The position numbers and the translations under genes were made by a program. Under the pieces are notes generated by a model, which had not been told where the DNA came from, searched no databases, and saw nothing but the letters and a program-made list of their open reading frames with translations. Below are positions 26,501 through 37,862 of a stretch of 64,000 nucleotides of DNA, one piece after another; the stretch's first letter is position 1; each line of letters begins with the position of its first letter. This stretch comes from Planctomycetaceae bacterium (lineage in GTDB: Bacteria > Planctomycetota > Planctomycetia > Planctomycetales > Planctomycetaceae), in contig JADZEF010000094.1 in NCBI GenBank assembly GCA_020850695.1, positions 42,891-106,890 of the forward strand, written 5' to 3'.

Positions 26501-26861
26501 GTGTCACACCATCGACGGCCGCGGCGGAAAGATCGGTCCCGATCTGACCAACGTGGTCCGCACACTGAACCGTCCGCAGATCATTGAATCGATCCTCGAG
26601 CCGAGCCGCGAGATTGCCCCGCAGTACGTCTCGTGGACGCTTTCGATGCGCGACGGAAAGGTCCACACCGGGATGATCGTCCAGGAGAATGAAGGCCGGC
26701 TGACCCTGGGAACGAACGAAGGCAAGACGGTCGAGCTGAAGACGGCAGATGTCGAAGAGCGCGTTCTTCAGAAGGTTTCGGTCATGCCCGAAAAGCTCTT
26801 CGACCGGATGACGCTTCAGGAATTCCGAGACCTGCTGGCGTTCCTCGACGCCGCCAAGTGA
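23583..26861 (+). CDS. Large secreted PVC-type c-type cytochrome / membrane-bound dehydrogenase-like protein
   Basis: The 1092-residue product has an N-terminal hydrophobic segment (LPSILAGLVAIAALA, about 58-72, then ANGQDAPP). A beta-propeller-like dehydrogenase region (about 80-470) follows with repeated motifs such as TGLDIDPQGRVWAIES and GLAGFAFDAMGWMYFGFGEN. Then come HEAT-like helical repeats (about 470-900) and a C-terminal cytochrome c domain with the heme site CYKCH at 971-975 and a distal Met-containing segment. This domain order is typical of large secreted planctomycete proteins, presumed to oxidise sugars or alcohols and pass electrons through heme; no substrate has been shown. 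ATG 23583 has AAGGAG seven bases upstream. ATG 23679 with GGAG is an alternative giving a more normal signal peptide. Confidence 0.85.
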   Translation: MSPHIPSRELALPSNPTFQRPYCLSTITERFPMPFPLPVVGTSFNVLATSRQSRLPSILAGLVAIAALANLEDANGQDAPPKSTDARLKVVLFAEHPQIVTPTGLDIDPQGRVWAIESNTHFPPDGYKGHPTDRLLILQDKDGDGRADEVSVFADGFTHAMSVAVGRVGNPAMKSDDAAGTKHALHSSYPSHASTAFVATRREILLVVDDDSDGKADRRERIVHLETAGNYPHNGLAGFAFDAMGWMYFGFGENLGADYKIIGSDGITLTGGGEGGNVYRCRPDGKELSQVATGFWNPHASCIDAFGRLFTVDNDPDSRPPCRLLHVIPNGDYGYRFRNGRKGLHPFTAWNGEIPGTLPMVAGTGEAPSGLLAYESDGLPEEYRGTLLGTSWGDHRIERFKLTPRGTSFQSLAEPIVTGGENFRPVGIATAPDGSVYFTDWVSREYKLHGKGRVWRISAVDAPKRTEADDLFAFAATQPSEKEWTTLLKSPRLAARRLAARMLASDGGAGRGALWERLKDPKASPRERVESLWALLNIAPPTGTPREDLATSGLFKAKDVVSTAAAWQLGQSGLAPDNAAIRKLTSETLGLMLSDDTELAIDRSYLLPLLARTSWSDGDRLVPVALSVRDPFVVGTMVPALGAKLSSDEFAQYLNPGAGTAVEIARAMVLAARRHDAKDSTLAILCLNHPEPDVKRLAVQWVAEERMTDLKKQLESVLNQGNITSDLLLATLAGLELLDGVNPAAFDQTPASKYVLGILKDDKRPPGLQAQVLRLVSPTAPELTIDLYKRFLASENPRLRIEAVRTLSGSTLPEAGQILASLTDDAKEDKTLRSEATIGLAFALGRPADAEAATKSLTALLQSDDPVLRNDALRAARGPASRFKTLEEAVVATASALPPMGTRPTDADRDLAEEISLALQGTDAAIPERVSKLKPRRPATKPDWMAAVSKGRAVDVEAGRRLFYHPNGPGCYKCHTIDGRGGKIGPDLTNVVRTLNRPQIIESILEPSREIAPQYVSWTLSMRDGKVHTGMIVQENEGRLTLGTNEGKTVELKTADVEERVLQKVSVMPEKLFDRMTLQEFRDLLAFLDAAK

Positions 26862-26889
26862 AAAGCACCTGATTCGAGTATGAGAGCGT

Positions 26890-28209
26890 TCAATCCGCGA
26901 CCGGCAACCGCACGCGGGGTGTCCGCACGCAGGCCAGCTTTTCGAGCTCGACGTCCGCCGTGCGGAACTGGCCTTCCCGCGCGCGGTGAGTCATCAGCAC
27001 CGCGGGAATCGCGGGCACCGCATCGCTGCCTGCCGCGCGATCGTCATGCTCGGGGACTTCGTGCTGGATGATCGACGCGAGGCTGATGCCGTGGCGCCCC
27101 AGAACGTCGCAGATCTCGGCGAACACGTGCGGACGGTCTTCGACATTGAACCGCAGGTAGTACCGGCGTTCGATGTCTTCCGGCGGCTGGATGGGAAGCG
27201 GGGGATGCGACTGCCAGAGGTCGAGTTGCGGGAAGGTCCGGGCCGCGCGGCCGGTGGCCACGTCAATGAGGTCCGCGACGACGGCCGACGCCGTCGGCAT
27301 GGCTCCCGCACCCGCTCCCGAAAGCCAGAGTGAACCGACCGCGTCCCCCTCCAGCCGCACCATGTTGTACGCGCCCGAAACCTGGGCGATCGGCTTCTCG
27401 CGACGCACCAGCGTCGGCTGCACGTGCATCTCCAGCTTCGACCCGACACGCTTCGCCACGCCGAGCAGCTTCACGCGGTATCCCAGCTCTTCGGCGTAGA
27501 TGAGGTCGGCCAGCTCAAGCGTGTCGATTCCCTGACGCGGGAACGCCGACAGCGGAACCTTCGTGCCGAAGGCCAGTCGCGTCAGCAACGTGATTTTTTG
27601 AGCGGCGTCGGTGCCGTCGACGTCCAGCGTCGGGTCGGCCTCGGCATATCCGAGCCGCTGCGCTTCCGCGAGGACATCCTGATAGGCGACCCGCTTCGCA
27701 AGCATCTCGGTCAGGATGAAGTTGCTCGTCCCGTTCAGGATCGCTTCGATGGAGTTGATCTGGTTGGCGGCCAGCCCCTGGCTGATCGTCGCGACGATTG
27801 GAATACCGCCGGCCACCGACGCCTCGAACGCCACGCAGCATTTCGCGGTGCGAGCCCTCTCGAAGATCGCATCGCCGTGAGTGCACAGCAGCGCCTTGTT
27901 CGCCGTGACGACATCCTTCCCCTCGGCCAGCGCGTCCATCACCACGTCGTGAGCCGCCGTCGTTCCGCCGATCAGTTCGACCACCGTGTCAATCTGCGGG
28001 TCGAGAATCGCCTCGCGCACGTCACTCGAAATCATCCCGTCCGGCAGGCTTACCGCACGCGGCCGCGACGGATCGCGCACGACAACCCGCTTCAGCACAA
28101 TCGGCCGTCCCGCCCGCTGCGCCAGCCGTTCCGACTTTTCCAGCAGCAACCGGGCGACGCCCCCGCCGACATTTCCGAATCCGATCAAGGCAACATTCAA
28201 CGGGGACAT
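26890..28209 (-). CDS. hom: Homoserine dehydrogenase
   Basis: This 439-residue enzyme has an N-terminal NAD(P)-binding motif GFGNVGGGV, the catalytic/dimerisation region (TANKALLCTHG, GGIPIVATISQGLAANQINS, GTSNFILTEM, EADPTLDVDGTDAAQK), and a C-terminal ACT domain from about residue 350 (YYLRFNVEDRPHVFAEICDVL). It reduces aspartate semialdehyde to homoserine for threonine and methionine synthesis. The ACT domain suggests feedback regulation by threonine. Length is typical for monofunctional Hom. No thrB, thrC or lysC lies nearby, so the pathway genes are dispersed. It converges with the PVC cytochrome gene, 28 bases apart. Confidence 0.93.
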   Translation of the reverse strand: MSPLNVALIGFGNVGGGVARLLLEKSERLAQRAGRPIVLKRVVVRDPSRPRAVSLPDGMISSDVREAILDPQIDTVVELIGGTTAAHDVVMDALAEGKDVVTANKALLCTHGDAIFERARTAKCCVAFEASVAGGIPIVATISQGLAANQINSIEAILNGTSNFILTEMLAKRVAYQDVLAEAQRLGYAEADPTLDVDGTDAAQKITLLTRLAFGTKVPLSAFPRQGIDTLELADLIYAEELGYRVKLLGVAKRVGSKLEMHVQPTLVRREKPIAQVSGAYNMVRLEGDAVGSLWLSGAGAGAMPTASAVVADLIDVATGRAARTFPQLDLWQSHPPLPIQPPEDIERRYYLRFNVEDRPHVFAEICDVLGRHGISLASIIQHEVPEHDDRAAGSDAVPAIPAVLMTHRAREGQFRTADVELEKLACVRTPRVRLPVAD

Positions 28210-28232
28210 GGAATGGACTCAACGGAAAATTC

Positions 28233-28304
28233 GCACGGACCGGAGTCCGTGCTCGGAGTGCGCGAAACAGTTCAAAGAAGGTAGCCCGGCCACTCCGTGA
28301 CCGG
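28233..28304. repeat. Two palindromes upstream of hom
   Basis: GCACGGAC and GTCCGTGC (28233-28240 and 28245-28252) flank a 4-base loop CGGA. A second, typical 19-base copy, CCGGCCAC-TCC-GTGACCGG (28286-28304), has an 8-bp stem with one wobble. They lie between the leftward hom start and the end of the SGNH gene. Confidence 0.75.
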
Positions 28305-28385
28305 AAGCCGACGGTGTGTCGACTCCGGATTGCAGCACCATCTCGCCGCAGTCCGCTCTTCAGCCAGACGGGAAGCTGCGCTCCC

Positions 28386-29363
28386 TCACTTGTTCTTCCA
28401 CAAGTCGGCGATGCGGGCGCTCAACTCGTCGGCTTTCTTCAAAGCGTCCGACAGAGGAAGCCCGGGAGCCACGCCCGGCCGCTTGTGACCGGCCGTGGCG
28501 ACATGCGCGTCGCGCAGCGTGTTCACACGCTGCTGAACGAGCGGCAGCAGCTCCGCCGGGGCATCCAGGTTCATCAGCATCTCTTTCGGCGAGGCCGCCG
28601 CAGCGGCCTTCTCGTCCCCGAGCGCCTTCAGCACCTGTTGCGCCACAGCCCAGTGTCCCGCGTCGTTCGGATGAACGCCGTCCGGTTGAAACGTGAACTT
28701 CGGATCCGTTTCGCGGCGCTTCTTGATTTCCGCCGTCATCGGAACATGCAGGTCGATCACCTGCCAGCCGTCGGCCCGTCGGGCGATCAGCCACTCCGCG
28801 TATCGATCGAGCACTTCGTTGTAGGCAAACTTCTTCGGCGCCCGCAGGTCGTCGTAGAACGGCGGCGTCATCACGATAAACCGGGCTCCCGCCGCCTCGA
28901 CCTTCGCTTTGAGGCTCTTCATCCCTTCCTGGTATTTCGCGAATCGACCTTCGTCAAACGGTTCGTAGATGCCGCAGTTCATGCCGTAGCAGGCAATCAC
29001 CAGGTCTGGCTTCGTGACTTTCAGCACGCGGTCGAGTCGTTCCGCGAGGTCGGGACGCGGAAACTTTCCTCCGGCGTGTCCCTCTTCGCTCAGTCCCGAA
29101 ACCGTTTCGCTCGGGAGTCCCGCATTGAGAAGGAGTTGCGGGGCCTTTCCCCGGGTGCGGGCGGCCAGCCAGGCATCGACATAGGCCACATACTGTCCGG
29201 CTGCGGTGATGCTGTCGCCGAGGAACACGATCCGGCGGGCCTTGTCGAACTCCTCGCGAATCGTGGGACGCTCGTCCGCACACACCGACGAGACGGCGCG
29301 AACACAAAGGGCGACCGACAGGAGGAGACGACCTGACGTGAATAATCGTGCGTCTGGCGACAT
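28386..29363 (-). CDS. Secreted SGNH/GDSL-family hydrolase
   Basis: This 325-residue precursor has a signal peptide (SGRLLLSVALCVRAVSSVCA, cleavage before DE near residue 31). SGNH block I is VFLGDSITAAG (nucleophile Ser), block III has CYGMN (Asn), and block V is DGVHPNDAGH (Asp and His), completing the catalytic residues. The family cleaves esters, often acetyl groups on polysaccharides, which fits planctomycete degradation of complex glycans. A C-terminal extension of about 70 residues follows block V with charged helices. The ATG at 29363 directly precedes the signal peptide; the frame extends upstream without one. The substrate is unknown. Confidence 0.85.
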   Translation of the reverse strand: MSPDARLFTSGRLLLSVALCVRAVSSVCADERPTIREEFDKARRIVFLGDSITAAGQYVAYVDAWLAARTRGKAPQLLLNAGLPSETVSGLSEEGHAGGKFPRPDLAERLDRVLKVTKPDLVIACYGMNCGIYEPFDEGRFAKYQEGMKSLKAKVEAAGARFIVMTPPFYDDLRAPKKFAYNEVLDRYAEWLIARRADGWQVIDLHVPMTAEIKKRRETDPKFTFQPDGVHPNDAGHWAVAQQVLKALGDEKAAAAASPKEMLMNLDAPAELLPLVQQRVNTLRDAHVATAGHKRPGVAPGLPLSDALKKADELSARIADLWKNK

Positions 29364-29452
29364 TGGCGAGAGCTCACAATGGAGGGAATCGGGATGGCGG
29401 CGATTGTTCCAGACTCCCCTGCCGGATTCCAACCATCAAAATTGAACAATCT

Positions 29453-29881
29453 TCACTCGGTCTCCTTTCCCGTGAAAAAGTTCATGAGCGAACCGGTCTC
29501 ATCCCACTGGACGGTCGCGTCGTAGCTGCGCACGAGACTCGTCCAGATCAACTTTCGCGACGTGATGCCCCCCTTCTCGCTCTCTTCGCGCGTCGGATTT
29601 CCAGAGACAAGCCCATCGAGTTCCGTGACGGGAACTTCCCTTCTCGCTTCGTCGGCCGTTCGCATCGCGTTGCGAATGTTCTCGACGCTCGCTTCGTAGT
29701 GACGTCGCGCTCCGCGGTCGGAGATGACGGCCATCCCGCCAGCGATGACGAGCAGTGCAATCACTCCCCAGACGATGCCGCGTTCGACCGGGTTGCGGGC
29801 GGGCTTCGTCTTCGCCGGTCCCTCGTCGGAGGAGCTTGGACGTTTCTTGCCGCCGGGAGGCGGGGCCGGGGGGAGGGGCAT
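29453..29881 (-). CDS. Single-pass membrane protein of unknown function
   Basis: The 142-residue protein starts MPLPPAPPPGGKKRPSSSDE, a Pro/Lys/Ser-rich cytoplasmic tail. It has one hydrophobic helix at about 36-56 (GIVWGVIALLVIAGGMAVI), and the remainder is predicted to be outside: a helical stretch (RRHYEASVENIRNAMRTADE) and a Trp-containing C-terminal region (KLIWTSLVRSYDATVQWDE). I do not recognise a functional family. The start at 29881 is chosen over the longer frame to 30031 because the upstream residues have no membrane-protein character. It is followed leftward, 89 bases on, by the SGNH gene. Confidence 0.6.
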   Translation of the reverse strand: MPLPPAPPPGGKKRPSSSDEGPAKTKPARNPVERGIVWGVIALLVIAGGMAVISDRGARRHYEASVENIRNAMRTADEARREVPVTELDGLVSGNPTREESEKGGITSRKLIWTSLVRSYDATVQWDETGSLMNFFTGKETE

Positions 29882-30290
29882 GCGGAGGAATCCACTGCAA
29901 GGGAATGAGATCTCCGGCACGCCCGCGACGAATTCCAGGCGACGATTCGGAGAATCGAATCGTGCCGCGCGAAACCTCTCGGTCAGCGCGCGGCCGGTGC
30001 CGATGATCCGCAGTGTACAGCGTGGGGACACACATTGCCTGCGAAATCATGTCACCCGCGCCGATCGGGCGTCAGGTTGTGGAGCGGAATCTCGAGGTAT
30101 CCCATCGGGCACGACAATCGGCATCCGAGCGAGTTCGGAGATTCGGTGAGTCGGCGCGTCTTGTCGAACCCTCTCGGGACGATCGCATCCAACGGCAACT
30201 CTCAGTTGCCCGGCCACCGGATCTCAGTAAGAATCCGAAATGGCCGGCGCATCGCGTCGATCCGACGTCCCGATACTTATTGAAACGAAG
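29882..30290. promoter_or_regulatory. Divergent intergenic region
   Basis: About 410 bases lie between the leftward membrane-protein gene and the rightward protease gene. A less GC-rich stretch (30225-30290, with ATCCGAAATGG and ACTTATTGAAACG) is the best promoter candidate for the protease. No gene is supported. Confidence 0.35.
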
Positions 30291-31253
30291 ATGCACTCGA
30301 TGATGCACTCAATCCGATTTCTGGCACTTGCGTCTCTCCTTCTCACCTGGTCGTGCGCCGTCCGTGCGGACGTCATCGAAGTGAAAACCGGGCAGCGGAT
30401 CGAAGGGGATGTCCTCAAAGAGGACGACGAGGCCCTGTTCGTCGACGTCGGCGTGACGGTCGTCCGTGTCCCCCTCTCGCAGATCAAGGAACGGACCAAG
30501 TCGAGCGCCAAGCCGGAAACGGTGAAGCCCGAGAAGGTGGAAGAGAAGGAGATTTACCGGACTGCCAAGCTCCCCGTCCGCACAATCAAGGAACTGGCTG
30601 AGACCTTCGGCGAAGGGGTCGTCCTGGTCCAGACGCCCGGCGGGCTGGGCTCGGGGTTCATCCTGAACGAGAAGGGGTACTGCGTCACCAACTACCACGT
30701 CGTCGAGAAGGAAACCCGCATCGCGACGACCATCTGGCACCGGAGCGAATCAGGGGAGTTCACCAAGCGTCGCATCGACGATGTGAAGATCATCGCCCTC
30801 AACCCCTTCTTCGACCTGGCCCTGCTGCAGATTCCCGAGCAGAAAGACCTCAAGTTCCGGACGGTCTTCCTCGCGGGCGAAAGCGATTCGAAGGAAGGGG
30901 ACGACGTCTTCGCCATTGGCAACCCGCTCGGCCTCGAGCGCTCGGTGTCACGCGGCATCGTCAGCACCCGCAACCGCAACTTTCAGGGACTGGTCTACAT
31001 CCAGACGACGGCTCAGATCAATCCCGGCAACAGCGGCGGGCCCCTATTCAATTCGCGCGGCGAAGTGGTTGGCGTGACGAATATGAAGCTCATCCTGGGC
31101 GAAGGCCTCGGGTTCGCGATTCCGGTGAATTACCTGAAGGATTTCCTGAATAACCGCGAAGCGTATGCGTTCGACAAGAACAACCCCAACTCGGGGCATC
31201 GATACCTAGAAGCTCCTCCGCGCCGCAGCGCTGCCAAGCCGCCGACCGAGTAG
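30291..31253 (+). CDS. Secreted trypsin-like serine protease without PDZ domain
   Basis: This 320-residue precursor has a signal peptide ([20 protein letters not shown], cleavage near VRA|DV; a lipoprotein-like Cys at 22 leaves the anchor open). A short beta segment ([19 protein letters not shown]) follows, similar to the SH3-like stalk seen in other planctomycete proteins. The trypsin-like domain has H136 (TNYHVVEK), D175 (FFDLALLQI) and S248 (NPGNSGGPL). Unlike the protease at 9423 it ends right after the protease domain, with a basic Pro-rich tail and no PDZ. Its role is probably envelope protein quality control or processing. The ATG at 30291 is chosen for the signal peptide. Confidence 0.83.
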   Translation: MHSMMHSIRFLALASLLLTWSCAVRADVIEVKTGQRIEGDVLKEDDEALFVDVGVTVVRVPLSQIKERTKSSAKPETVKPEKVEEKEIYRTAKLPVRTIKELAETFGEGVVLVQTPGGLGSGFILNEKGYCVTNYHVVEKETRIATTIWHRSESGEFTKRRIDDVKIIALNPFFDLALLQIPEQKDLKFRTVFLAGESDSKEGDDVFAIGNPLGLERSVSRGIVSTRNRNFQGLVYIQTTAQINPGNSGGPLFNSRGEVVGVTNMKLILGEGLGFAIPVNYLKDFLNNREAYAFDKNNPNSGHRYLEAPPRRSAAKPPTE

Positions 31254-32033
31254 TGCGCCTTTCCGGTCTGGCTTTGAAGCGAGTGCTTTCGCCGGCTTGC
31301 GACGCGTTCGTTGCCTCGGACGGCGTTGATGGCCGGACGTGATTTGTCGTTGGTCATTGATCGTTGGTCAGTGGTCATTGAAGGACGACCCCGCCTGACA
31401 ATGACCACTGACCAATGGCCAACGACCAATGATCAATAGCCTTCGCGCCGCCGGTGCCGGTGCCGCCTCCTGGCACCGTCAGCTTCGCTTCCCGTGAACC
31501 GCGGCGATTCTGTCCGGCTCGCCTTCGCAGTCCGCACCGTCGGCACAGGCGGAACAGTTTGCGGCCGTTTGCCAGACTCGCTGCTTTTCCTGGTTGACGG
31601 CATGTCGAATGTCGGACGGACTTTCCGATCCTTCTTGTGCACAGATGCGGCGGGGTGGTGAGGCGGTCGCGAGGGACGGATCGTGCAGGCGATCTCTCGC
31701 GAGGATATCGGGAAGGTGATCGGGCGTTGGAAGGTTGCGGGGGCAGGGCGCGACGTCGGTGCCATGACGAGTGGGTGACGCGTCCAGCCGATCGGCAGAC
31801 TCAACGGGCCCTGGATCAGCCGTTCCCTCGCGTCTCGTCGGGAGACGCCGGGCGATCCTCTTTCACGACTGGCGGGCGGCAACGATCGGCCGTCGCGCAT
31901 CCCTTGCCTCCGAGGCAATGTGCCTTCGATATCGAGGAGTGGACGGAACGCTTTTTACACGTCACGGATCGGCCAGACGGATCGTCGCACACTCGCGCCG
32001 GTCCGGTCGATCAGCAGCCAAGGGAGATAACGG
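31254..32033. other. Long noncoding gap upstream of csrA
   Basis: Nearly 780 bases without a supportable gene. The possible frames here are Arg/Pro/Ser-rich, lack ribosome-binding sites and match no domain. The first third contains a heptad-type inverted repeat (31364-31415). The rest is likely an untranslated leader or promoter zone for csrA. Confidence 0.5.
31364..31415. repeat. Inverted heptad-word element (TGGTCAT type)
   Basis: The left side reads TGGTCAT, TGATCGT, TGGTCAG, TGGTCAT in a 7-base period. Its last 17 bases (31364-31380) are a perfect reverse complement of 31399-31415, with an 18-base spacer. The structure matches the two heptad elements found inside carB. Confidence 0.85.
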
Positions 32034-32264
32034 ATGCTGGTACTGTCGCGGCAGCGGGATGAGAGCATCATCATCGGAAACGACATCGTGATCACGGTGG
32101 TCGAGATCAGGGGAGACAAGGTGCGGCTGGGAATCGAGGCGCCCTCGGAGATTCCGGTGCACCGCCAGGAAGTGTTCGAGGCGATTCAGCGGGAGCATGG
32201 CCGCAACATGACGGGACGCGAGGCGAGTGCCCAGGCGTCGCGGGCCAACCGCACGGGAAAGTGA
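32034..32264 (+). CDS. csrA: Carbon storage regulator CsrA
   Basis: The 76-residue protein begins with the invariant MLVLSRQRDESIIIGNDIVI and continues with GDKVRLGIEAPSEIPVHRQE, the beta strands that bind GGA-containing RNA loops. R44 and the VHR triad of the second RNA-binding surface are present. The C-terminal 25 residues are basic and Ala-rich, longer than in E. coli but common elsewhere. A GGGAG site lies seven bases before the ATG. CsrA represses or stabilises mRNAs by binding leaders. No flagellar or fliW gene is adjacent. Confidence 0.93.
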   Translation: MLVLSRQRDESIIIGNDIVITVVEIRGDKVRLGIEAPSEIPVHRQEVFEAIQREHGRNMTGREASAQASRANRTGK

Positions 32265-32691
32265 TGAGCCGAGGGGCCGCCACACAGCGGGCGCGTGAGG
32301 CGGGTTGCGTGATATCGCAGGCGAAAACGGTCGGATGCCGAGAATTGATTCCGTGGATTCTTACCGCGATGCACACCGGGAACTGAGGGGACGAAGGAGA
32401 GAGCGGTCGGGCGCCGCCTCCATTCCATGAACAGCCATCAGAGAGGGAACGGGAAAGGATACGTGTCTTACGCGACGGACCGGTCCACCCGCGGCGACGG
32501 GCCAGAAATCGTTAGTCAAGACTATTCGGGCGGCGGGTTCGTGACGGACCTCGCCGCCCTTTTCGTTTCATGGTCGCCCTCGCTTACTCGAAAAGAGGGC
32601 GAACTCTGGCGAAGCCATCCCCCGCAGCACATCGCGGCGGATCGTCGCTGGCAGGGCCTCGCCCAGCGGAATGTCGGTCATGCGGTGCGTA
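32265..32691. other. GGA-containing noncoding region after csrA
   Basis: No gene is supported. The stretch 32380-32460 carries a cluster of GGA trinucleotides (six or more), and the segment ends in a hairpin terminator at 32528. It could be the long 3' end of the csrA transcript or a separate small RNA; the sequence alone does not tell which. Confidence 0.4.
32528..32567 (+). terminator. Rho-independent-like terminator downstream of csrA
   Basis: GGGCGGCG (32528-32535) pairs with CGCCGCCC (32552-32559), with extra pairs GGT/ACC closer to the loop. TTTTCGTTT follows directly. The orientation is rightward, 260 bases after the csrA stop. Confidence 0.75.
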
Positions 32692-33723
32692 TTACCACGG
32701 CACGTCGTTCAGCGGGCGGTCGATCAACATCCGCGCCATTTCCAACTGTCGGGTCTTGCGCAATTCCGACGGCGGCTGCCCGGCATACTGTTGGCGCGTC
32801 ACGGCTGCGGGCAGAAAATCGTTGAGAACGCGGCAGCACCAGAGGACGCGGAACACTGGCCAGAGCGTGGTCGCCCGGGCGAGAATAGCCCGGATGTCGC
32901 TGAGCTTCGCGAATGCCGTCTCGAGGAACGTCCCTGCCAACTCGCGCGGAGCGCTCGATTGCAGCTGGCAGAAGAACTCGCAGGCCATCCGCGCGGGGTC
33001 GTCCCATCCCGCGTACTCGAAGTCATGGAAAACGCACACTCCGTCCGTCCGCATCAGCACGTTATGAAAGCCGAAGTCGACGGGAGACAGGCATTGCCCT
33101 TCCCGAGGGAGCGACGCGTTCCGCTCTGATGCATCGACCTTCCCCTCAACTGTCGAACGCGTCCGCTCCCAGAGCGGTGACACGATCCCAGCCACAAAAG
33201 AGAGCGCCGCCTCGCTGGCGGGCGAACTGGGAGCGATGGTCGCAAGTTCCGCCACGCGGGCGTCGACAACCCGCAACCATCCGTCGATCGAGAACTGCGC
33301 CCCGAATCCATCCGGAATCGCGGCCGCCTCGGGCATTTTTCGAAGCTCATTGATCGACGCGAAAAAGGTCGCCGCCGAAGTGACAATCCCTTCATCGATG
33401 TCATATGGAGCGAGTCGCCGCCCCTCGACGAACTCGAACAAACCCAGCAGTTGATCGTCGTCCTTTGCCAGGGGCCGCGCGACCGTCCGCAATCCCTGGT
33501 TCCAGGCAAGCGACGCGAACTGCCAGTCGTGCGCCAGGCGGTTGTGCGGGTCGTCAGGATGCCGGGCGTACGACTTCAGAAAGTAGCTGTCGCCACCCGC
33601 CCGGACCCTGAAGACGCGGTTGTTGGCCCCGCCCGGGATCGCATCGAGCGCCGGCTGCTCCGTCCGTCCGATTTGCCGGAGAAGGGTCGCCGCCCCGTCC
33701 GAGATCCCCTGCATCGTCAACAT
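32692..33723 (-). CDS. APH/CotH-like kinase-fold phosphotransferase
   Basis: This 343-residue protein has the aminoglycoside-phosphotransferase (kinase-like) fold: an N-lobe (GANNRVFRVRAGGDSYFLKSY, with Lys in strand 3), then a C-lobe with the catalytic segment SPVDFGFHNVLM (Asp and Asn) and the metal-binding HDFEYAGWDDP. The catalytic loop reads D-F-G-F-H-N rather than the textbook H-G-D-L-H-x-x-N, so the substrate is probably not a standard aminoglycoside. The C-terminal third is helical. Similar proteins phosphorylate small metabolites, sugars or lipids. There is no informative neighbour, as it lies alone between csrA and carB. Confidence 0.7.
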   Translation of the reverse strand: MLTMQGISDGAATLLRQIGRTEQPALDAIPGGANNRVFRVRAGGDSYFLKSYARHPDDPHNRLAHDWQFASLAWNQGLRTVARPLAKDDDQLLGLFEFVEGRRLAPYDIDEGIVTSAATFFASINELRKMPEAAAIPDGFGAQFSIDGWLRVVDARVAELATIAPSSPASEAALSFVAGIVSPLWERTRSTVEGKVDASERNASLPREGQCLSPVDFGFHNVLMRTDGVCVFHDFEYAGWDDPARMACEFFCQLQSSAPRELAGTFLETAFAKLSDIRAILARATTLWPVFRVLWCCRVLNDFLPAAVTRQQYAGQPPSELRKTRQLEMARMLIDRPLNDVPW

Positions 33724-33806
33724 GGTTCACCGCACCGCAAAGGACCGGACGGGACTCTCGGCGCACGCCTTCCCACAAACCGTCGATCACCCGCACCACG
33801 ACCGAA

Positions 33807-37247
<3,441 letters not shown>

Positions 37248-37314
37248 GGGAGTTTTCGGGGGGCGAAGGAGGGCGGGGCAGGCATCGCGCGTCGCACTCC
37301 TTTGTCGCCCAACA

Positions 37315-37383
37315 CTCAAGGTCGCCGAGTCACTCCGTGACTCGAAGCGGCTCCCGATCACGGAGTGACCGGGCGACCTTGAG
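37315..37383. repeat. Inverted pair of TCC-triloop palindromes upstream of carB
   Basis: The left copy CGAGTCAC-TCC-GTGACTCG (37326-37344) has a perfect 8-bp stem. The right copy (37354-37372) is in opposite orientation with one mismatch. The outer flanks CTCAAGGTCGCC and GGCGACCTTGAG also match as reverse complements. Confidence 0.85.
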
Positions 37384-37740
37384 ACGCACCCTGATCGCAG
37401 AGTCAGGTCCGGGGGCGTGCGGCGCGCAAACTTTGACAACGATATCAGCCGCGCGCGGATTATCAAGGAAGGGGGACAAGCTCGTGGACGCCTCTCGCCA
37501 CAGGTTGTCATGCGTCCCGTTCCGGCAAGTTGCGGAAGCACGGAAAATGCCGACGAATTTGCGGCCTGACGGTCGTGGGAATCGCCGGTGATTGCCGCTT
37601 CGCCCGACAGATTTTCTGCAATCGATGCGACCGAACGCCGATCCAGAGTGAAATAAGGACGTTCGCAAGAACGCTCCGCGCGCAGAGATTTCTGTTTATT
37701 CATCTAAGCAACAGGCGAGTTGGGCGGCCTTGAAAATGGA

Positions 37741-37845
37741 CCTCACGCTCCGCGTGAGGTTAAGACTTCAACGATCGACGCCCCAATTCAGGGAGCGTTG
37801 CCGCACTCTCCGACGGCTTAACCTCATGCGGAGCATGAGGGCTAC
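37741..37845. repeat. Inverted pair of CCTCA-type palindromes upstream of the dehydratase
   Basis: The left copy CCTCACGC-TCC-GCGTGAGG (37741-37759) is followed by TTAAG. The right copy (37822-37840) is inverted, preceded by CTTAA, and ends in GGGCTAC. Its last base lies 17 bases before the next start codon. Confidence 0.9.
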
Positions 37846-37862
37846 TTTGGGAAAGGACTCCC

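Larger units (their letters stand above)
37248..37862. other. Noncoding gap with two inverted palindrome pairs
   Basis: About 615 bases between carB and the dehydratase gene, divergently transcribed. A frame continues from carB to 37703 but lacks family homology. The gap carries two palindrome pairs (37315-37383 and 37741-37845) and an AT-richer stretch (37620-37710) that probably holds promoters. Confidence 0.5.

Noticed and set aside
31433..31918. A minus-strand frame of 161 codons upstream of csrA
   Set aside because: It lacks a ribosome-binding site, is Arg/Ser/Pro-rich and has no recognisable domain.
37248..37703. An N-terminal extension of CarB to 37703
   Set aside because: CarB homology begins at GTG 37247; the 152 residues upstream run through repeat palindromes and show no conserved sequence.
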